Shown one piece after another: positions 31,370-43,500 of a stretch of DNA of 64,000 bases. Source of the DNA: Exophiala sp. HKRS030 (lineage: Eukaryota; Ascomycota; Eurotiomycetes; Chaetothyriales; Herpotrichiellaceae). The stretch lies in NCBI GenBank assembly GCA_023897205.1, contig JAHWDD010000008.1:496001-560000 (forward strand), read 5' to 3'. The position numbers and the translations under genes were made by a program. The notes beneath the pieces were generated by a model. The model made no database searches. It was not told where the DNA came from and saw only the letters and a list, made by a program, of their open reading frames with translations. The first letter of the stretch is position 1; the number at the start of each line of letters is the position of its first letter.

Positions 31370-32649
31370 TAAACTGCAGTGGTAGCTACCGCGACGCGCC
31401 GGTAAGCAAGGATCTTGCACAACAACCATCGTAATGACAGTCCGATGGACCCGATGATCCCACAACTGCTCTTCCTCTCGCAAGACTTCTGTGTCTCCTT
31501 CCAAGAGACTCCGAATCAATCGTCATGGAGCAAGGCCCTGGATATCTGTCAAACGCTTCGGCAGGGCTGACAGGATGCTCATTGCTCAACCGTCCGTATC
31601 CCGAACCACATCCTCTGCCTCTTCTGTGTGACCAGAATCATTCGAAACCTAGGTCGAGTCATCGATTGGGCCCCCGGTGATGCGATCAACCTTGGAAAGA
31701 ATACATCGGACCCCGATCCTCGAGGGAAGTTCAGACTGACACCCAGCATCTCATCATCTCAAGGAAATCGTACAGGCGGGCCTCGGTATGGACGTTGTGG
31801 AAAAGCACGAGTCTGGAGAGGGAGGGAGAGAGAGAGAGAACATGTCAAATGTGTAGATTGTGGTGCGAGAGTGTAACGCTGGAAATTTCCTGCAAGCAAG
31901 GAGGATGTCTGGGGTTCATTCTTTGATATGACACTGGTTGAGGAGACCGGACGGCATCCTCATCGTGGTTCGACTGGCCTCGGTAGTGGTTCTGCTGGCC
32001 GTAGATTTCCAACTATGGCAGGGTTTCGTCCATCACCCAATTTCATGATGGAGATAGAAACCCTCATGCGCCAAGTTTCGCAAGAGGAGCTGAGTTCGCG
32101 CCGAAGACTCTCACCGATGAGGACTATCAATCTTCTGTGGACGGTTTCACTGGAATGGGGTTATGCACCTGTGAGGGAGGAATTTGTTGTTGTAAGGCCG
32201 ACTCCGTTGGAGGAGGTGTAAGCCAGTGGGCACCTTTGCCTCGATTTTGGGGCACATTCATACTCATTAATAACAACATGGCATCATCAAACCACGACAC
32301 AGTGAAGATTGTTTAAACTCACAGTATCTGTTCATTTCGTAGACGCAGCGACATCAACTCGTAGTCTGCCTGACTGGTGGCTATGATTCGCAGTAAGACA
32401 TCGGCGGGCTTAGGTAAGCTTGAGGCATAGGTGCGAAGATCCCGTCAACCAATCACAACATGTCGAATTTCAAGCTCCATTTGAAGCTCTTCTGCAATCG
32501 TAACATTCTCAACTTTTAAAGGCCTCGTTCCCGCAGCACATCCCAGCCCACACGAGTCCTAGAGGTGCAGAGTTGACTTGCATTCTCTTGACAAAGACTT
32601 GGTCCTTCCCCTCGATCCGACGCGCCCTGATCCTTTTCGACAAGTCAGA

Positions 32650-33261
32650 ATGGGCATCACAGATTTCTTCTCGGACCTGATGAGTTCAGTGTCCTTTGTG
32701 CAAGAGGTCCACGCCGAAGCTCCTGCCGACGACAACGACGACTCCAACGAAGGCGGCGAGGAGGAATCCAAGGACGAAGAGGGTGGTGACGACAAGGAAG
32801 AAGGAGGAGACGACGAGACTGGCGAAGGCGACGAAGAAGAAGAAGAGGAGGAGGAGGAGGAAGAGGAGGAACCTGTAGACCCCAAGCCAAAGTTGGAAGA
32901 GGGTACGTTCCATCATTCGCGCCGACGCCGGATGTACACAATGGCGGCAGTTCAAAAGATACCGACATGCTAACCCTTTTCCCTTGCGTTCCCGTAGACT
33001 GCGCCCGATCCGCCCAATGTTCAGGTTACAAGCACCACTACGACGAGTGCGTTGAGCGTGTCACGGCCGCATCCGAGGACGCAGATCACAAGGGACCCAA
33101 GGAGGATTGCGTCGAAGAATGTAAGTCCTGCTTTGACGGATCCCGCACCGCATGCGGCTTGCGACAGAATTGGCTGACTTTTGACGAAACCACCAGACTT
33201 CCACCTCCAGCATTGCGCCACGCAATGTGCTGCTGCCAAGCTCTTCAAGCAACTGAAGTAA
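32650..33261 (+). CDS. QCR6: Cytochrome bc1 complex subunit 6 (hinge protein)
   Basis: A 146-aa acidic hinge subunit of mitochondrial complex III, which helps cytochrome c1 interact with cytochrome c. Exons: 32650-32902, 32998-33120, 33197-33261, with introns of 95 and 76 nt. Residues about 25-75 are an extreme Asp/Glu tract with a long Glu run, the family's acidic presequence. The conserved core begins DCARSAQCSGYKHHYDECVE, with cysteines at 86, 92, 102, 122, 132 and 136, and ends FHLQHCATQCAAAKLFKQLK. Both junctions fall inside conserved motifs, which confirms the splicing. No unusual features. It stands alone between two gene-poor regions. Confidence 0.95.
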
Positions 33262-35620
33262 GCCTCCCTCTTGCGACCACTCGACGCCACTCCCTCCCTT
33301 TTTCCTCCGGTTCGAAACCTTTGCGGAACGATGCGGAAAGGACAACATGAGGGAGACGGGAGGATCGTTGGTCAGTCAAGAAGAATGAACCCTTGTGTGC
33401 GTGATGAGTGCGAGTCCAAGTGGGAATCTAGATCAAATCCCTCGTTACGTTTCGACATGATACACTGAAGATGGCACTTGTTGCGTGTGCTTGGGAACCA
33501 GCGGCGGCGGTGTTTTCGGTGCCGGGGGACAACCGTTTCTCAAGAACCTACCTACCTACCTGGTACAGTATTTGACAAAACAAAAGCACCACTGAGACAA
33601 TCCACATACTTTGACCCCCCTTGTACAGCTACCTATCTACTTGTCAAATAAGAAGAATCCATCAGAAATACAATACAACTGAAAAGACTTTGGTTTTGTT
33701 GCACACACTGAATCTTCTCACCAGACGTTCCGTACCGAAGGAGTATCCGTAGAAAGCGTGGTGACATACCTTATATCTATCTAGGATCCCTGCACAACAC
33801 TCTCAAAGAGCCATTTGCTCAGCAAGAGTCTCTGGTTGGCTTCTCCTTATGCTGATCACGTGTGGAAATAGCACATCAAAGACAACGGGCGCAGGCAAAC
33901 AGAGGCTCAAAGCACAACACATTAGCGAGCACGTCCACATCCCTTCAGGAAGCATGTCGCCAACTCTTCACAGGTTTCTGATAAGGGGAGAAACAATGAT
34001 CCTATGACACAAATCAAAGCCTCCTCACTCACACCGCCCAGATCCATCGAATCGATTTGACTCCCACCGCAGGCCGAAACAATGCTTTGATGCTCTCGGG
34101 CGCAAAAGAAGGAGAAGAAAATGAAGACAGTGGAATAAACCAAAAACAGGCAAGAGGCATCTACTGGCAATCTTCACGCTTGAGAGAACTCCATGCGGGC
34201 CCAAGCTCAATGATGTCCACGGGAGACACCGCCCATGATGCTCCTCTTTCAAGAGCACTCGCCCCTACAAAAGTCACAATTCCAGGAACAGAACAGACTC
34301 GGCGAACCTCGGTCTCACGAGCTTCAATATTATGAGCGTCCATCCTCCGCCTAGACAACCAATGCGCCAATGCAAACGATAGCAGAACCAGCGAATACCT
34401 TCGATGGACACAGCCTCAGACGCTCATGCAAACATTGGCACAGAAACTGTGCAGATCATACCTAGCAAAGAGTCGAAATCTGCGGCATAACTCCCGAGGC
34501 CTTAAAGGAGGCGATGAACCCTAGAAACACCATACTATCGCAGCCAGATGGATAGCCCACTAGATCGACTTTTCTCGGGAGACTCACACCCAAGTCGAAG
34601 AGCACGAGAAATGCTAAACAAGCACACCGTCTAGCCGCGGGTGACGCCTACGACTAAACACGACCACGCCGGCAGAGGACGCTATCAGGGAACAGGCTAC
34701 CATCGATTTCCCAGCACTGTGTTTCTACCAGGGGGGAAGAGGAAAATGATGTTCATATTGGCGCCAACTGTATGTCCAGGGTACATGCGTTGACGAAAGG
34801 CATCAAGAATCACACGGGAACGTCAATCATGTTGACGGCGTCCAGTGCTGGACGGATGTTGACTGAACCGGGAGGGACCACGGGGCGTGTGATGTAGAAG
34901 ACAGGACCTACGGTTGGTAACCTTTGTCTTCCCACGGACTGGTATTGGCATTGTAATGTATGTGAGCTCCATGTGCAGATGGACTAGGAGGGCATTTGGA
35001 TCAAGGAGCTCGAGGAGGGTTGGCCTTTGTGAGAACTTGGACCGACAACATCAAGAACCTTTGTGATTCGAAACAGTTGGGCCACCTTGATATTCTTGGA
35101 CTATGTGTCTAGCGATCTTTATTCATTCAACACCATTGCAGTTATGATTCCCTTCAAGAGTATTAACTATACCCGCAGCCACACAGTGTTGGAAGACGTC
35201 GCTGTCTTCCAAAAGAAGCCCTGATAGCTAATTGTCGATATACTCGACTGGAGGCCAAGTGGTGTTCAAATCCTAATGAGTCTCGGTTGTGCTAACGTTG
35301 GGCGCTCTTGATTCGGAACTCATTGTGTCTATCAATATCAAGTGCAAGGAGGCCCTCAAGATCATCTCACACACATGTGTAGGGTGGTTGCTTTAGGACG
35401 AGTTGCGAAAAAAGGAAGGCACTCGTTTCCCTCCGGGTCCATGTCTCCCTCCTTTCCCTTTTACTCAATCATCCCCTCCCTCTTCTTTTCTCTCTCCCAG
35501 AGACCGCCAACAACAAGAATTGGGAAATGTTACCAGTTTCTATTCTGTTCTTCTATTCTGTTCAACTCTATTCTTCTTCTATTTATAACACATCATATCT
35601 ATTCCTCGATCCCTCCCCAC
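33262..35620. other. Gene-poor region, no gene recognised
   Basis: 2.36 kb after QCR6. Short CCTA repeats lie at 33545-33560. Overlapping small frames at 33922-34370 on both strands are not recognisable. Pyrimidine-rich sequence at 35420-35600 could be promoter-like. Confidence 0.45.
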
Positions 35621-35702
35621 TTCCTTTGGGCATGGTCACGTACAAAACCCCCGACACAATGGCACCTGCTCCATCCTGAGTACGTGACCGTGCCCAAAGG
35701 AA
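35621..35702. repeat. 23-bp inverted repeat with 36-bp spacer
   Basis: Arms 35621-35643 and 35680-35702 are reverse complements with one mismatch. The stem would form a stable hairpin just upstream of an acidic open frame. The left arm begins TTCCTTTGGGCATGG. Confidence 0.85.
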
Positions 35703-35912
35703 ATGGGAAAGGCTCTATAAATCCTCACCACTCGAGATCTGCTTCCTCGCCGACAACAAGCTCCAAATCAGATTTGTTCAGTCCTCCCAGTCCCAGTGGA
35801 CAGCTGCTGCTCGACCCTCGGAATTCTGCCGGGAGTCAAACTTCCCAGAAATCCGATAGCTTTTCGACAGTCAATGACGATCCAAAAGAAAACCTCTGGC
35901 GAGTGACACGGG

Positions 35913-36212
35913 ATGGAAATGAGCGAAGAACACGCCGTCGAAAGCAGTGACGAGGAGGACACCATGTCTCCTAGTGGCGATGAGGACGAGGGGGACGTCA
36001 TATCTGCCAATGGCGTTAAACATGCGGAGGACATTGTACCTCCCAGCGGTGACAAAGACAAGGAGAACATTGTCCCTCTTAGCAGCGATCTTGACAAGGA
36101 GGACGTTATGCCTCCCACTAGCGATGAAGACGAGACGACTAGGGGTTGCTCAGAACGACGACCAAATTCAACTGAGGACCCAGCGCCCTACTCAATGGAT
36201 GTCGGGAGTTAG
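35913..36212 (+). CDS. Possible acidic 99-aa protein built on 12-aa repeats
   Basis: An ATG-to-stop frame that begins MEMSEEHAVESSDEED and runs through five copies of a 12-residue acidic repeat of the form D-[TVI]-[MIV]-x-[PA]-x-[SGN]-x-D-x-[DK]-x-E (copy 2 is the most divergent). It then ends in a short tail. A longer plus-strand frame (Ser/Pro-rich, ending at 35950) overlaps the start in another phase, so the two may once have been one gene separated by a frameshift or an unseen intron. A minisatellite of 36 bp keeps several frames open, so coding status is uncertain. No family is recognised. Confidence 0.3.
   Translation: MEMSEEHAVESSDEEDTMSPSGDEDEGDVISANGVKHAEDIVPPSGDKDKENIVPLSSDLDKEDVMPPTSDEDETTRGCSERRPNSTEDPAPYSMDVGS
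35958..36137. repeat. 36-bp minisatellite, five copies
   Basis: Five consecutive diverged 36-bp units (180 bp exactly), starting GACACCATGTCTCC and ending GATGAAGACGAGACG. All units have exactly the same length despite many base differences, which preserves the 12-codon phase. Confidence 0.85.
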
Positions 36213-37075
36213 CATGACAACATTGTTCACGGCTCGAGCGCGATGACATCGACTTGTCGCTGGTCTCGATGATAAGACATTCGTCTCCGGGACCTCTTAT
36301 CTTAATCAGTAGGCCGATTACGTTTGATAAAGAAACATGGAAGGCATTCTCAAGTCGTCTTCTCTGCGACTATGGCTCGACGGAAGGGCCAATAGGAAGA
36401 ATCACCATGCTAATAGTGGCCTTCAAGTGCCGTGCTTCCCGAGTGCCAATCGATGAATGTTGATAAAGATAGAGAATCCTCTGCTCTCTCCATCGGTCTT
36501 GTATCCATACCTCCTAAGCGACAGTTCTCTTCGTATACCCTGAAGATCTCTGACGTCAATGCAGACTGATCGAGTATGCGTCACTTATATGTGTGTTCGT
36601 TTCGTCTCGGTCTCTATGTATCGAGAGACGGCACAAAGGACGCGTCAACTTATTCCCTCTCATCCAAACACTTGGCCGAATGCGAATGAGTCGTGAGGGA
36701 TGTCGTAATCGATTTCTATTATTATCTCTCTCGAGACCCTTCGTTTCTACCCACGCTTCTTAATCGTGCCGATCGAGGCAGTGAGAAGCCAGGGCCCAAC
36801 TCCTTTGCTTCTCTGCATTCATTACCCCTCAGTCGTTGTTCACTTCCCCCCCTCGCTACAAGCTTTTGCTAAGCCTCAAAGCCTATTCCTTCATCAATTG
36901 TCTCAATAGTTGGGTAGATATTTCCCTCAAAGCACAACTATTTTAAACAGGGAAATTCCCAGTATATGGTCTGTAATCAGTCACTTAACAAATACAGCGA
37001 GTCAAAGCACTTTGTTATCAATTATTCATCTCATCTCATCTCATCTCATCTCACTTCCGACTCCCCAACTTCACA
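36213..37075. other. Intergenic, promoter of the small conserved protein
   Basis: About 860 bp with no supported gene. A (TCTCA)n pentanucleotide tract of about five units lies at 37028-37053, just upstream of the start at 37076, in the likely 5' UTR. Confidence 0.5.
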
Positions 37076-37472
37076 ATGTCCAATGACAAGCCCGTCCAAA
37101 AACAGGAGTCTCTCTTGTCCAAATTCTTTCGCAGAAAGTCCAGTGTCGGTGCCGACGCCGCCGAGACCGCGTCCATGACGTCGACAGCGCCCCTCGTGGA
37201 CAAGGACAACACCGCCCCGTTCAAATCGACATCCAAGGAAGAACAAGACTCCTTTAACGAGTTGATGAATCGGGCCAAGACGATGAGCCCAGAAGAATTC
37301 CAGATGTACCTCAAAAACTACAAGGAAGAGAACGAGGCCATTTACCGCAAACTTGGAGGCGGTATCACGGGCGGCGAGTGGATCTGGAGAGATCCCAAAG
37401 GTAAATGCCATGTAAACCCAGAGACGAGTTTTGGTGCTAATCATCTACACTGTAGCCTTTGGACCGCTGTGA
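37076..37472 (+). CDS. Small conserved Pezizomycotina-type protein, function unknown
   Basis: Predicted 113 aa from exons 37076-37400 and 37456-37472, with a 55-nt intron; the last exon codes only the final residues. The N-terminus is polar, with a basic FFRRKSS stretch near residue 20. The central part is acidic and Ser/Thr-rich. The C-terminal half is helical and charged (SKEEQDSFNELMNRAKTM, then SPEEFQMYLKNYKEE) and ends in a Gly/Trp-rich motif GGGITGGEWIWRDPK, with AFGPL after splicing. I believe this tail is conserved among filamentous ascomycetes, but I cannot name the family or a function. No signal peptide or membrane segment. Confidence 0.65.
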
Positions 37473-38429
37473 GCGAGTCACAGAATTCTCCGAAAAGGAG
37501 TTTCTCTGTTCGAACTCGACAAGTTTATTGATTATAAAGCGAATAAAGCGACGTCGATTACGAAATATACAAGTGTTGAATCGAATGATTTTATGTCACA
37601 TTCAGCTAAATGGCTTCAACGCGAAAATGTAGCTTTGTATGATCTAAAGGAGTATAGGAGTCGAGATTGAAATGCGCCAGTCAGACTATATCGTCTGCAT
37701 TTCCTGACTCTTCTCGCTTGTTCTGCCATCTTCAGTGCCATCGATTCTTTCCCGACCTACGGCTTAATCCGGCCACATTAGGTTGGTCTCCTCCATAAAC
37801 CAGTCGTCCGACGAAGCTGTTGTTCACGTTGAAGGATGAGCCCACTGGTCTAACTTTGATCTCTGGATCACCGAGCGTGCCGATCCACGAGTCGCGGACT
37901 CTGCCGAACACCGGTGATTACCATGCACTGCTCCTACGCAAACGACCCTGTTTGCATGTGCATGAGGCAACACAAGCACCATGGAAGCTTCTGCGCAATG
38001 CTGGTACTGCGAGACAGGAGGGGGGAGCTTCTCCTACTTCATGACTCCTCAGTGAAAGTGGACAAAGTGTTTTGTGCTTGAGCAGATGAGCCATGTCGGA
38101 GTGGAGCACAACTCGGCCGATGGCACGGGGTTCATCGCCTCAAGTTGGCTGCTCAGTGGTGCTCAAGACCGTACGATGCACCTTGAGGTGAACGACAACA
38201 GTATATCCAGACCCGAGTGACCCTCAGTAACCTGTGGACACGAGGAAGGGGTCGGGGCTGGCACTGTGTCTGGCAATTGGGCCCCCGGTCCTTCTCGAAC
38301 GATGAGAGTACGCCCAAGGCCCCTCGGCCACGAATGCGACTGTTCGAGCACACGGACACACCAAAGGACGAGCCCGAAGGTACACCCTCTCCTGAACCGG
38401 TCGCAATGAGACTCTCATCGATCCCGCCG
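37473..38429. other. Region between small protein gene and nucleoside hydrolase relic
   Basis: About 960 bp. Protein-like fragments in shifting frames occur at 37850-38215, for example a segment ending FVLEQMSHVGVEHNSADG, interrupted by stops. They could be further relic sequence but match nothing I know. Confidence 0.3.
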
Positions 38430-39806
38430 GCAGTCGTCGGCACCGGCGTCAACGCAACACCCACCAAGGTCATCCTCGACAATGACTGGAGTCCGGTTGG
38501 GTTCATTCCGTCCCTCAGGGCCCTCGACGCCGGCTGGGACCGTGCTCGGTCTCGTGGGTGATACGGCAGACTCCTGGGCTCTTCAAACAACAGTCTGCGC
38601 GGCCTTGCCGCCTTGGAAGTCGGCAATCTGTCATCACATATCCCCGTCTACCCAAGGGGGGCTGACTGACTGCCCACTCCTCGACACACCGGAGCTCTTC
38701 CAAGCTTGGGGGGGATGTGCACGGCGGCTCACCATGGCAAGGGGGCATTCGCACCAGAAAATCTCACGGCCGAGGCCGCCGGGAGCGATCCGACTTCTGG
38801 CAATCCCGATCGGGTGGTCAAAGCTGCCTCCCTCTCGAGGGATGCCCGAACACCGCGCTCGCCAGGCACTCCAGGTGCCGTCTGGATGATCGAGCAGGTC
38901 AACAAGTATCCCGGAGGGGTTGCGGTTTATGCCGGAGGGGCCTTGACCAACATCGCCCTCGCCGTGCGCGCAGAGCCGAGATTCGCCTCGCGGACAAGAG
39001 GTCTCGTCGTCATGGGTGGACACATCGACACGAATTTGCTGCACAAGTGACTGGAAGTGTGTCTTGCAAGCCGACGTGAATTCGGATGCATGTCCCTCGT
39101 TTGTTGCTGGAGCGTGAGAAGCCACATCATCACGCAAAGCCCGCCGGCTGGCCGAATGAATGACTGACCGAACGTGGGTTTGGTCGAGCAATTTGACGAT
39201 CGATCCGGAGGCATCAAAGATTGCGTCGACGGCCGACTTTCCAAACATCAGTAAGCTTGACCTTCTCAGTCGCGCCGTGAGACCCGGTGTCAAGGCAACA
39301 GGCCTCCAGAAGAGCCGAACCCAGACTCTACCAACGCAGCCATTGTCGGGAACGCCGCGAGTCAGGAATACCCGACGCGAGCATGTTGGCACGGGGTCTC
39401 CGAGGTCCAGACCCCCTACACCGAGCTCGCGCACGAGTATCATGGGACTCGGTTCCCTTTCTGGGAAGAGACGGCCATGCTTGCGGTTTTGGATGCCGCC
39501 AACGTCTTGAACTCGACGAGTTGCAAGTCTGTGCCTCTCCCGGACCCCTGCACTCGTTCCGACTCCGTCGCAAAGCCCTGTACGCGCAGTTGACTCACGA
39601 GACACGGATGTACTGTAGTCTACCTCGACGTTGACACAGCACCGTCAAGCCCATCTTACGGAAACATACACGCATATCAGCAAGCGCTGATGCCGCGGAG
39701 CCAGAAGCTACAGAAGGCCACGTACGTGTTGGGGGTGGACGCGCCGAAGCTTCGCGACGACAACAAAAAGTCGTTGCAGCATCCCAAGAGTTGTGCGGAT
39801 TCGTGA
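38430..39806 (+). pseudogene. Heavily frameshifted nucleoside hydrolase pseudogene
   Basis: Relic of an inosine-uridine-preferring nucleoside hydrolase (IUNH fold, N-ribohydrolase). The Ca2+-binding N-terminal motif survives as PTKVILDNDWSPVGFIP near 38460, followed by LRALDAGWD. The frame then shifts repeatedly: VLGLVGDTADSWALQTT, ALEVGNLSSHIPVYPRG, PLLDTPELFQAW, GAFAPENLTAEAAGSDPTSG, GAVWMIEQVNKYPGGVAVY then AGGALTNIALAVRAEPRF, VVMGGHIDTN, FPFWEETAMLAVLDAANVL and VYLDVDTAPSSPSYGNI each lie in a frame different from, or interrupted relative to, the preceding block. The order of blocks is that of an intact enzyme. At least six indels plus in-frame stops are needed. The original C-terminal stop is probably 39804-39806. 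Base composition stays GC-rich, so the decay is not RIP-like. Confidence 0.88.
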
Positions 39807-40583
39807 AATCAACAATGACGACTCAACTTTCTCACGCGTGGTGACAGGACGGGGGGAACGCTTTGATGGAAGAAGGCGAAATTTGAATTGTATCCCACTA
39901 GGGTAATCGTCAGCCAGGACCACGTACAGTATTACTGTAACCGTCATGCCTCTTGTCTCGGTTCACAGTGTTGATATGCAATCTCGGTCTTGAAGTAATA
40001 AATAGTACTCAACACAGGAATCAAAGTCATTGGAGGGTCAAGGGTATTCAGACTACCCGAGCAAGTGACGCCCTCGAGGATAGAACGAATAGACTTGATG
40101 TAAAAAAACGTCGCAAGAGTTGAATGCAAAAAAAGGAACCTTCTCACACACTTCCGAGGGGAAGTGGATTCAGTCAGTAGGTGGTGCTTTGGCTTTTAAT
40201 CACAGAATTCCGTAACTCGACCTTTTATTTTGGCGGAATAAAATACGCAGGAATCGAAGACACTGGACAGTTCTGTACGCGTCAAATGTGTTTTCTCAGA
40301 TCTTGTGATTTATTGTTACCCATGCACTAGACACGATGAGACTTTCTTTTTGCCAAAAGCGAGCCCTGAAGATATGCCACAAAAGCCCTCCACATTCTTT
40401 TAATTTGTATGGACCTCATTACACACCGTCCGTCTAGATTTTCTACCTTTCACTGAGGGAGGAAACAAACACCTCACGTTCGCCGGCAGATTCTCTGGCT
40501 GCCTGCCTAAACCCCCCTATATGTTACAAGATCGAAACCCCGGGGAACGCTAACTGACACACGTACGAAACGCAAAAGGATCA
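39807..40583. other. Intergenic, 3' flank of the class V chitin synthase gene
   Basis: 777 bp with no supported gene. It is AT-richer in 39960-40440, consistent with a 3' UTR and terminator zone of the minus-strand gene. Confidence 0.5.
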
Positions 40584-43500
40584 TCACAGTTGGCCGGATA
40601 GAATGGCCTCGGTTGCTGCGGGGAAGAAAAAACGGTCAGTATCAAAATCGTCGACAATACCGTCCAGATGGGATTGACTTACCACTTCCAATGTATGCTC
40701 TCTTGACGTCAAGGTTGACGTTGAACCTACGCTCCAGCTCCAACTTGATGCCCTTCTTGGTTACGGTCATGAGGTCTGCCGTCTTCAAAACCTCTCGAAT
40801 CTCGTTCAGAATCATGTCGTCGGTGGGCAGGCCGGTCAGGTCGGCCATCTCCATGTCGGCGACAGAACGGCCGCTGGGCAGCATCTCGGAGGGGGCCAGT
40901 GACATGCGCGACTGGTTATAACCGCCTCCGTAGACCGACTGATGCATGTCGAGCTGAGAAACGGACCTCGAGGTCGGCATGAGATGTTGTGTGTCGTAGC
41001 CGCCACCGTAAACTGAGCCGGCGGGATAGTAAGACTTGGTCCCGTAGCTGTATCCCGATATCTCGGATTTGGCGTCGTCCCGTTGAGTCTGAGCGTCCCA
41101 AAGTTCCGCTTGGTACTCTTCCCACTTCTTCTTGGGGATGGAGTCAGGGTCGAACTTGCCTTCGTCCGAAATGACAATCTGCTTGCCCTTCTCACCAGTC
41201 ACGAGACGAGTGTTGCCCCAGCTGAAGTCGTCCATGTGCCAGAAGGCGTACAACGGCAGGCCCAAAGAGAAGACAGGCATGGCAAGGATATACACAATCA
41301 TCCAACCAATCATTTCCCACTTTCGTCGCAGGATGAAGATGATGGCTTGAAGACCGTAGATGGCACCGAGCAAGATGAAGGCCGTTATGGGTATAACACT
41401 CGATGAGGTTGCGAGGAGGACAATCAGGTATACAATGTATGCGACTGTGACTGGTGCCACGATGGTCGACAACAGGTCCAAGAAGACAACAAATCTCATA
41501 CTGAAACAGCAGAAACCACAGAGTTGTTGCAACGGAATGAGCTCGATCAGGTTGTGCACTGTACTGTTAATCCAGCGTCGTCTCTGGGACATGAAGACCT
41601 TCCAGCTGTCGGGCGCAATAGTCCAGGCATGTGCATGAAAGATGTACTTGGTCTTATACTTCGCGTGATACTTCATAAGCAGGGTGGTCAAGTATCTATC
41701 TTCTCCCAAATGGAGCAAGTTTTTCATGTGTAGAGTGTCGACTCGAATCTCGGAATAGTCGTTGATGATTTCCTTACTGACGAAAAGAGGCTTGCCAGTC
41801 TCGGCAGCTCGAATGCGATACATGGTGAAGCAGCCAGGCAAGCATGTCACCGATCCAAACAACGATTCGAAGGCCTTTGTCAGATTGTGCGAGATGTAGT
41901 ACTCGTAAACCTGGATCATAGTGATGAACGACGACTTGGCGTTGCTGAGCGACGTCTCTCCGCAGACACCTATCAGTCGTGTGTCGCGCAAGAACGCCGA
42001 AACCATGCGCGTAGCCGAATCTGGCGCCACAACAGTATCAGCATCGATTTGGAGCATGAACTCATAGAATGTGGGATTGACACCAATAATGTTGCGGATA
42101 TGGTGATGCATCTCAAGCTCTAGAGGGCTCATGGGTAGGTTATAGTGAACACGATTCAGAAATCGCATAATGACCATCTGGGAGTCACGCTTGCCTCTGT
42201 TGCCGGGCTTCGAGACTTCTGAAGGTTTGCCAACCTTGACCACGACCAAGAAGGGCACAATATGTCCTTGGACCTCGTACAGTCCAGAATACACTTTACC
42301 CATATTGTGTTGTTTCATGCCTTCTCCAAGAGATTCAAAGCTAAGTGGCTCGGGATCGACTGTCTCGGAAACACCTAGGATATCCAGCACAATGCGAGGT
42401 GTGGGTCGGTCGTTGCCTTGACCGATAATCATGCCGTCGCAGACCACGATGAGCAATTTGCGTTTGTCGTCATATCGCATGCGAGCAGCAGAATCAATAG
42501 CTCGTCGAAGCGAATCTTCGTCCTCGGTGTATGCGGGAACCTGGCAGATAACAAACTTATCCAGGTTTTCGGGTATATTCCGACCACCAAACTGTAGTGC
42601 CGCAAAGAACTTGAAACCGATGACACTGCAAAGCAAGATCGACACAGCGAGCAGGATGTACCGTGCGAATAGACACTGCGTGGAGTTTCGAGTATCTGTA
42701 ACTCCTACGAAGAACAGATTGTCGAGGCACAGTTGCATTCGTTGCCTCATCCCGGAATCGATTTGAAGTGCATTCCAGTACTTGGTGACATCGTGGCCAG
42801 CTCTTTGTGTGAAGAGATCCACAACGAGAGAATCCATGAAATCGGTGTCGACGTTGCTAGGAACCTGTTCACCTGGCGCGGCTTTTGCACTCCGCCCCCC
42901 TTGGTTGTAGGTGGTGAAATCGTAGACCCGGTTATTAAGGATCGCAATCGACTTTTGTTTCGAGGCCAATGTCTTCACGTATTGAGGAGTATATCCAACA
43001 TTGCCTTTCTTATAATTGGATTTGAGCATCATCATTTGCTCGAAAAACCAATCGGGCCGAGAATCATTGGTGAAGGCGCGGAAATCGTGGTAACGCCTGT
43101 TGGGGTCTGTTGTGCTGATGACGTTTGCAGATCCGGACACATTTGTAGAGGTGTAATCGAGTTGCACAGTGGGATCAATACTTCCATCCTTGCCTTGGCA
43201 AAGAGCTGAAACCTGGACAGGGAACAGACCAGTGGCGTCAAGACCGGCATACTTCTCGAGCGAGCTTGAAGGCACAATGCTTGGATAATGGCTGGGGATG
43301 AAAGCGCCAAGATCCAAAACAACGCCCCGAATGGACACATATGAGCTGTGTTTCCCCTTGCCATCATGAGACGAAAGTTCCGCAGCTGAATAAACGTCTT
43401 GCTTCGGACAGATGAGTTGCGGAAATACAATGATGAAGAAGACCACGAAGCCACAGCTTAGCCAGATAAGAAGATTGATGGCGAACTTCTCTCGCCAGGC

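Larger units (their letters stand above)
28913..32649. other. 3.7 kb gene-empty region with degenerate repeats
   Basis: The longest stretch without a supported gene. The opening part must contain the promoter of the secreted protein. At about 30640-31000 a motif of the type GGGGCAAGTCACGG, followed by CCCGTGAGCAAAG, recurs two to three times at uneven spacing, so an old tandem duplication is likely. Ten G residues occur at 30770-30779. Perfect CCTAGGTACCTAGG palindromes lie at 30348-30361 and 31356-31369. A 97-codon frame at 31928-32221 is not recognisable. Confidence 0.5.
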
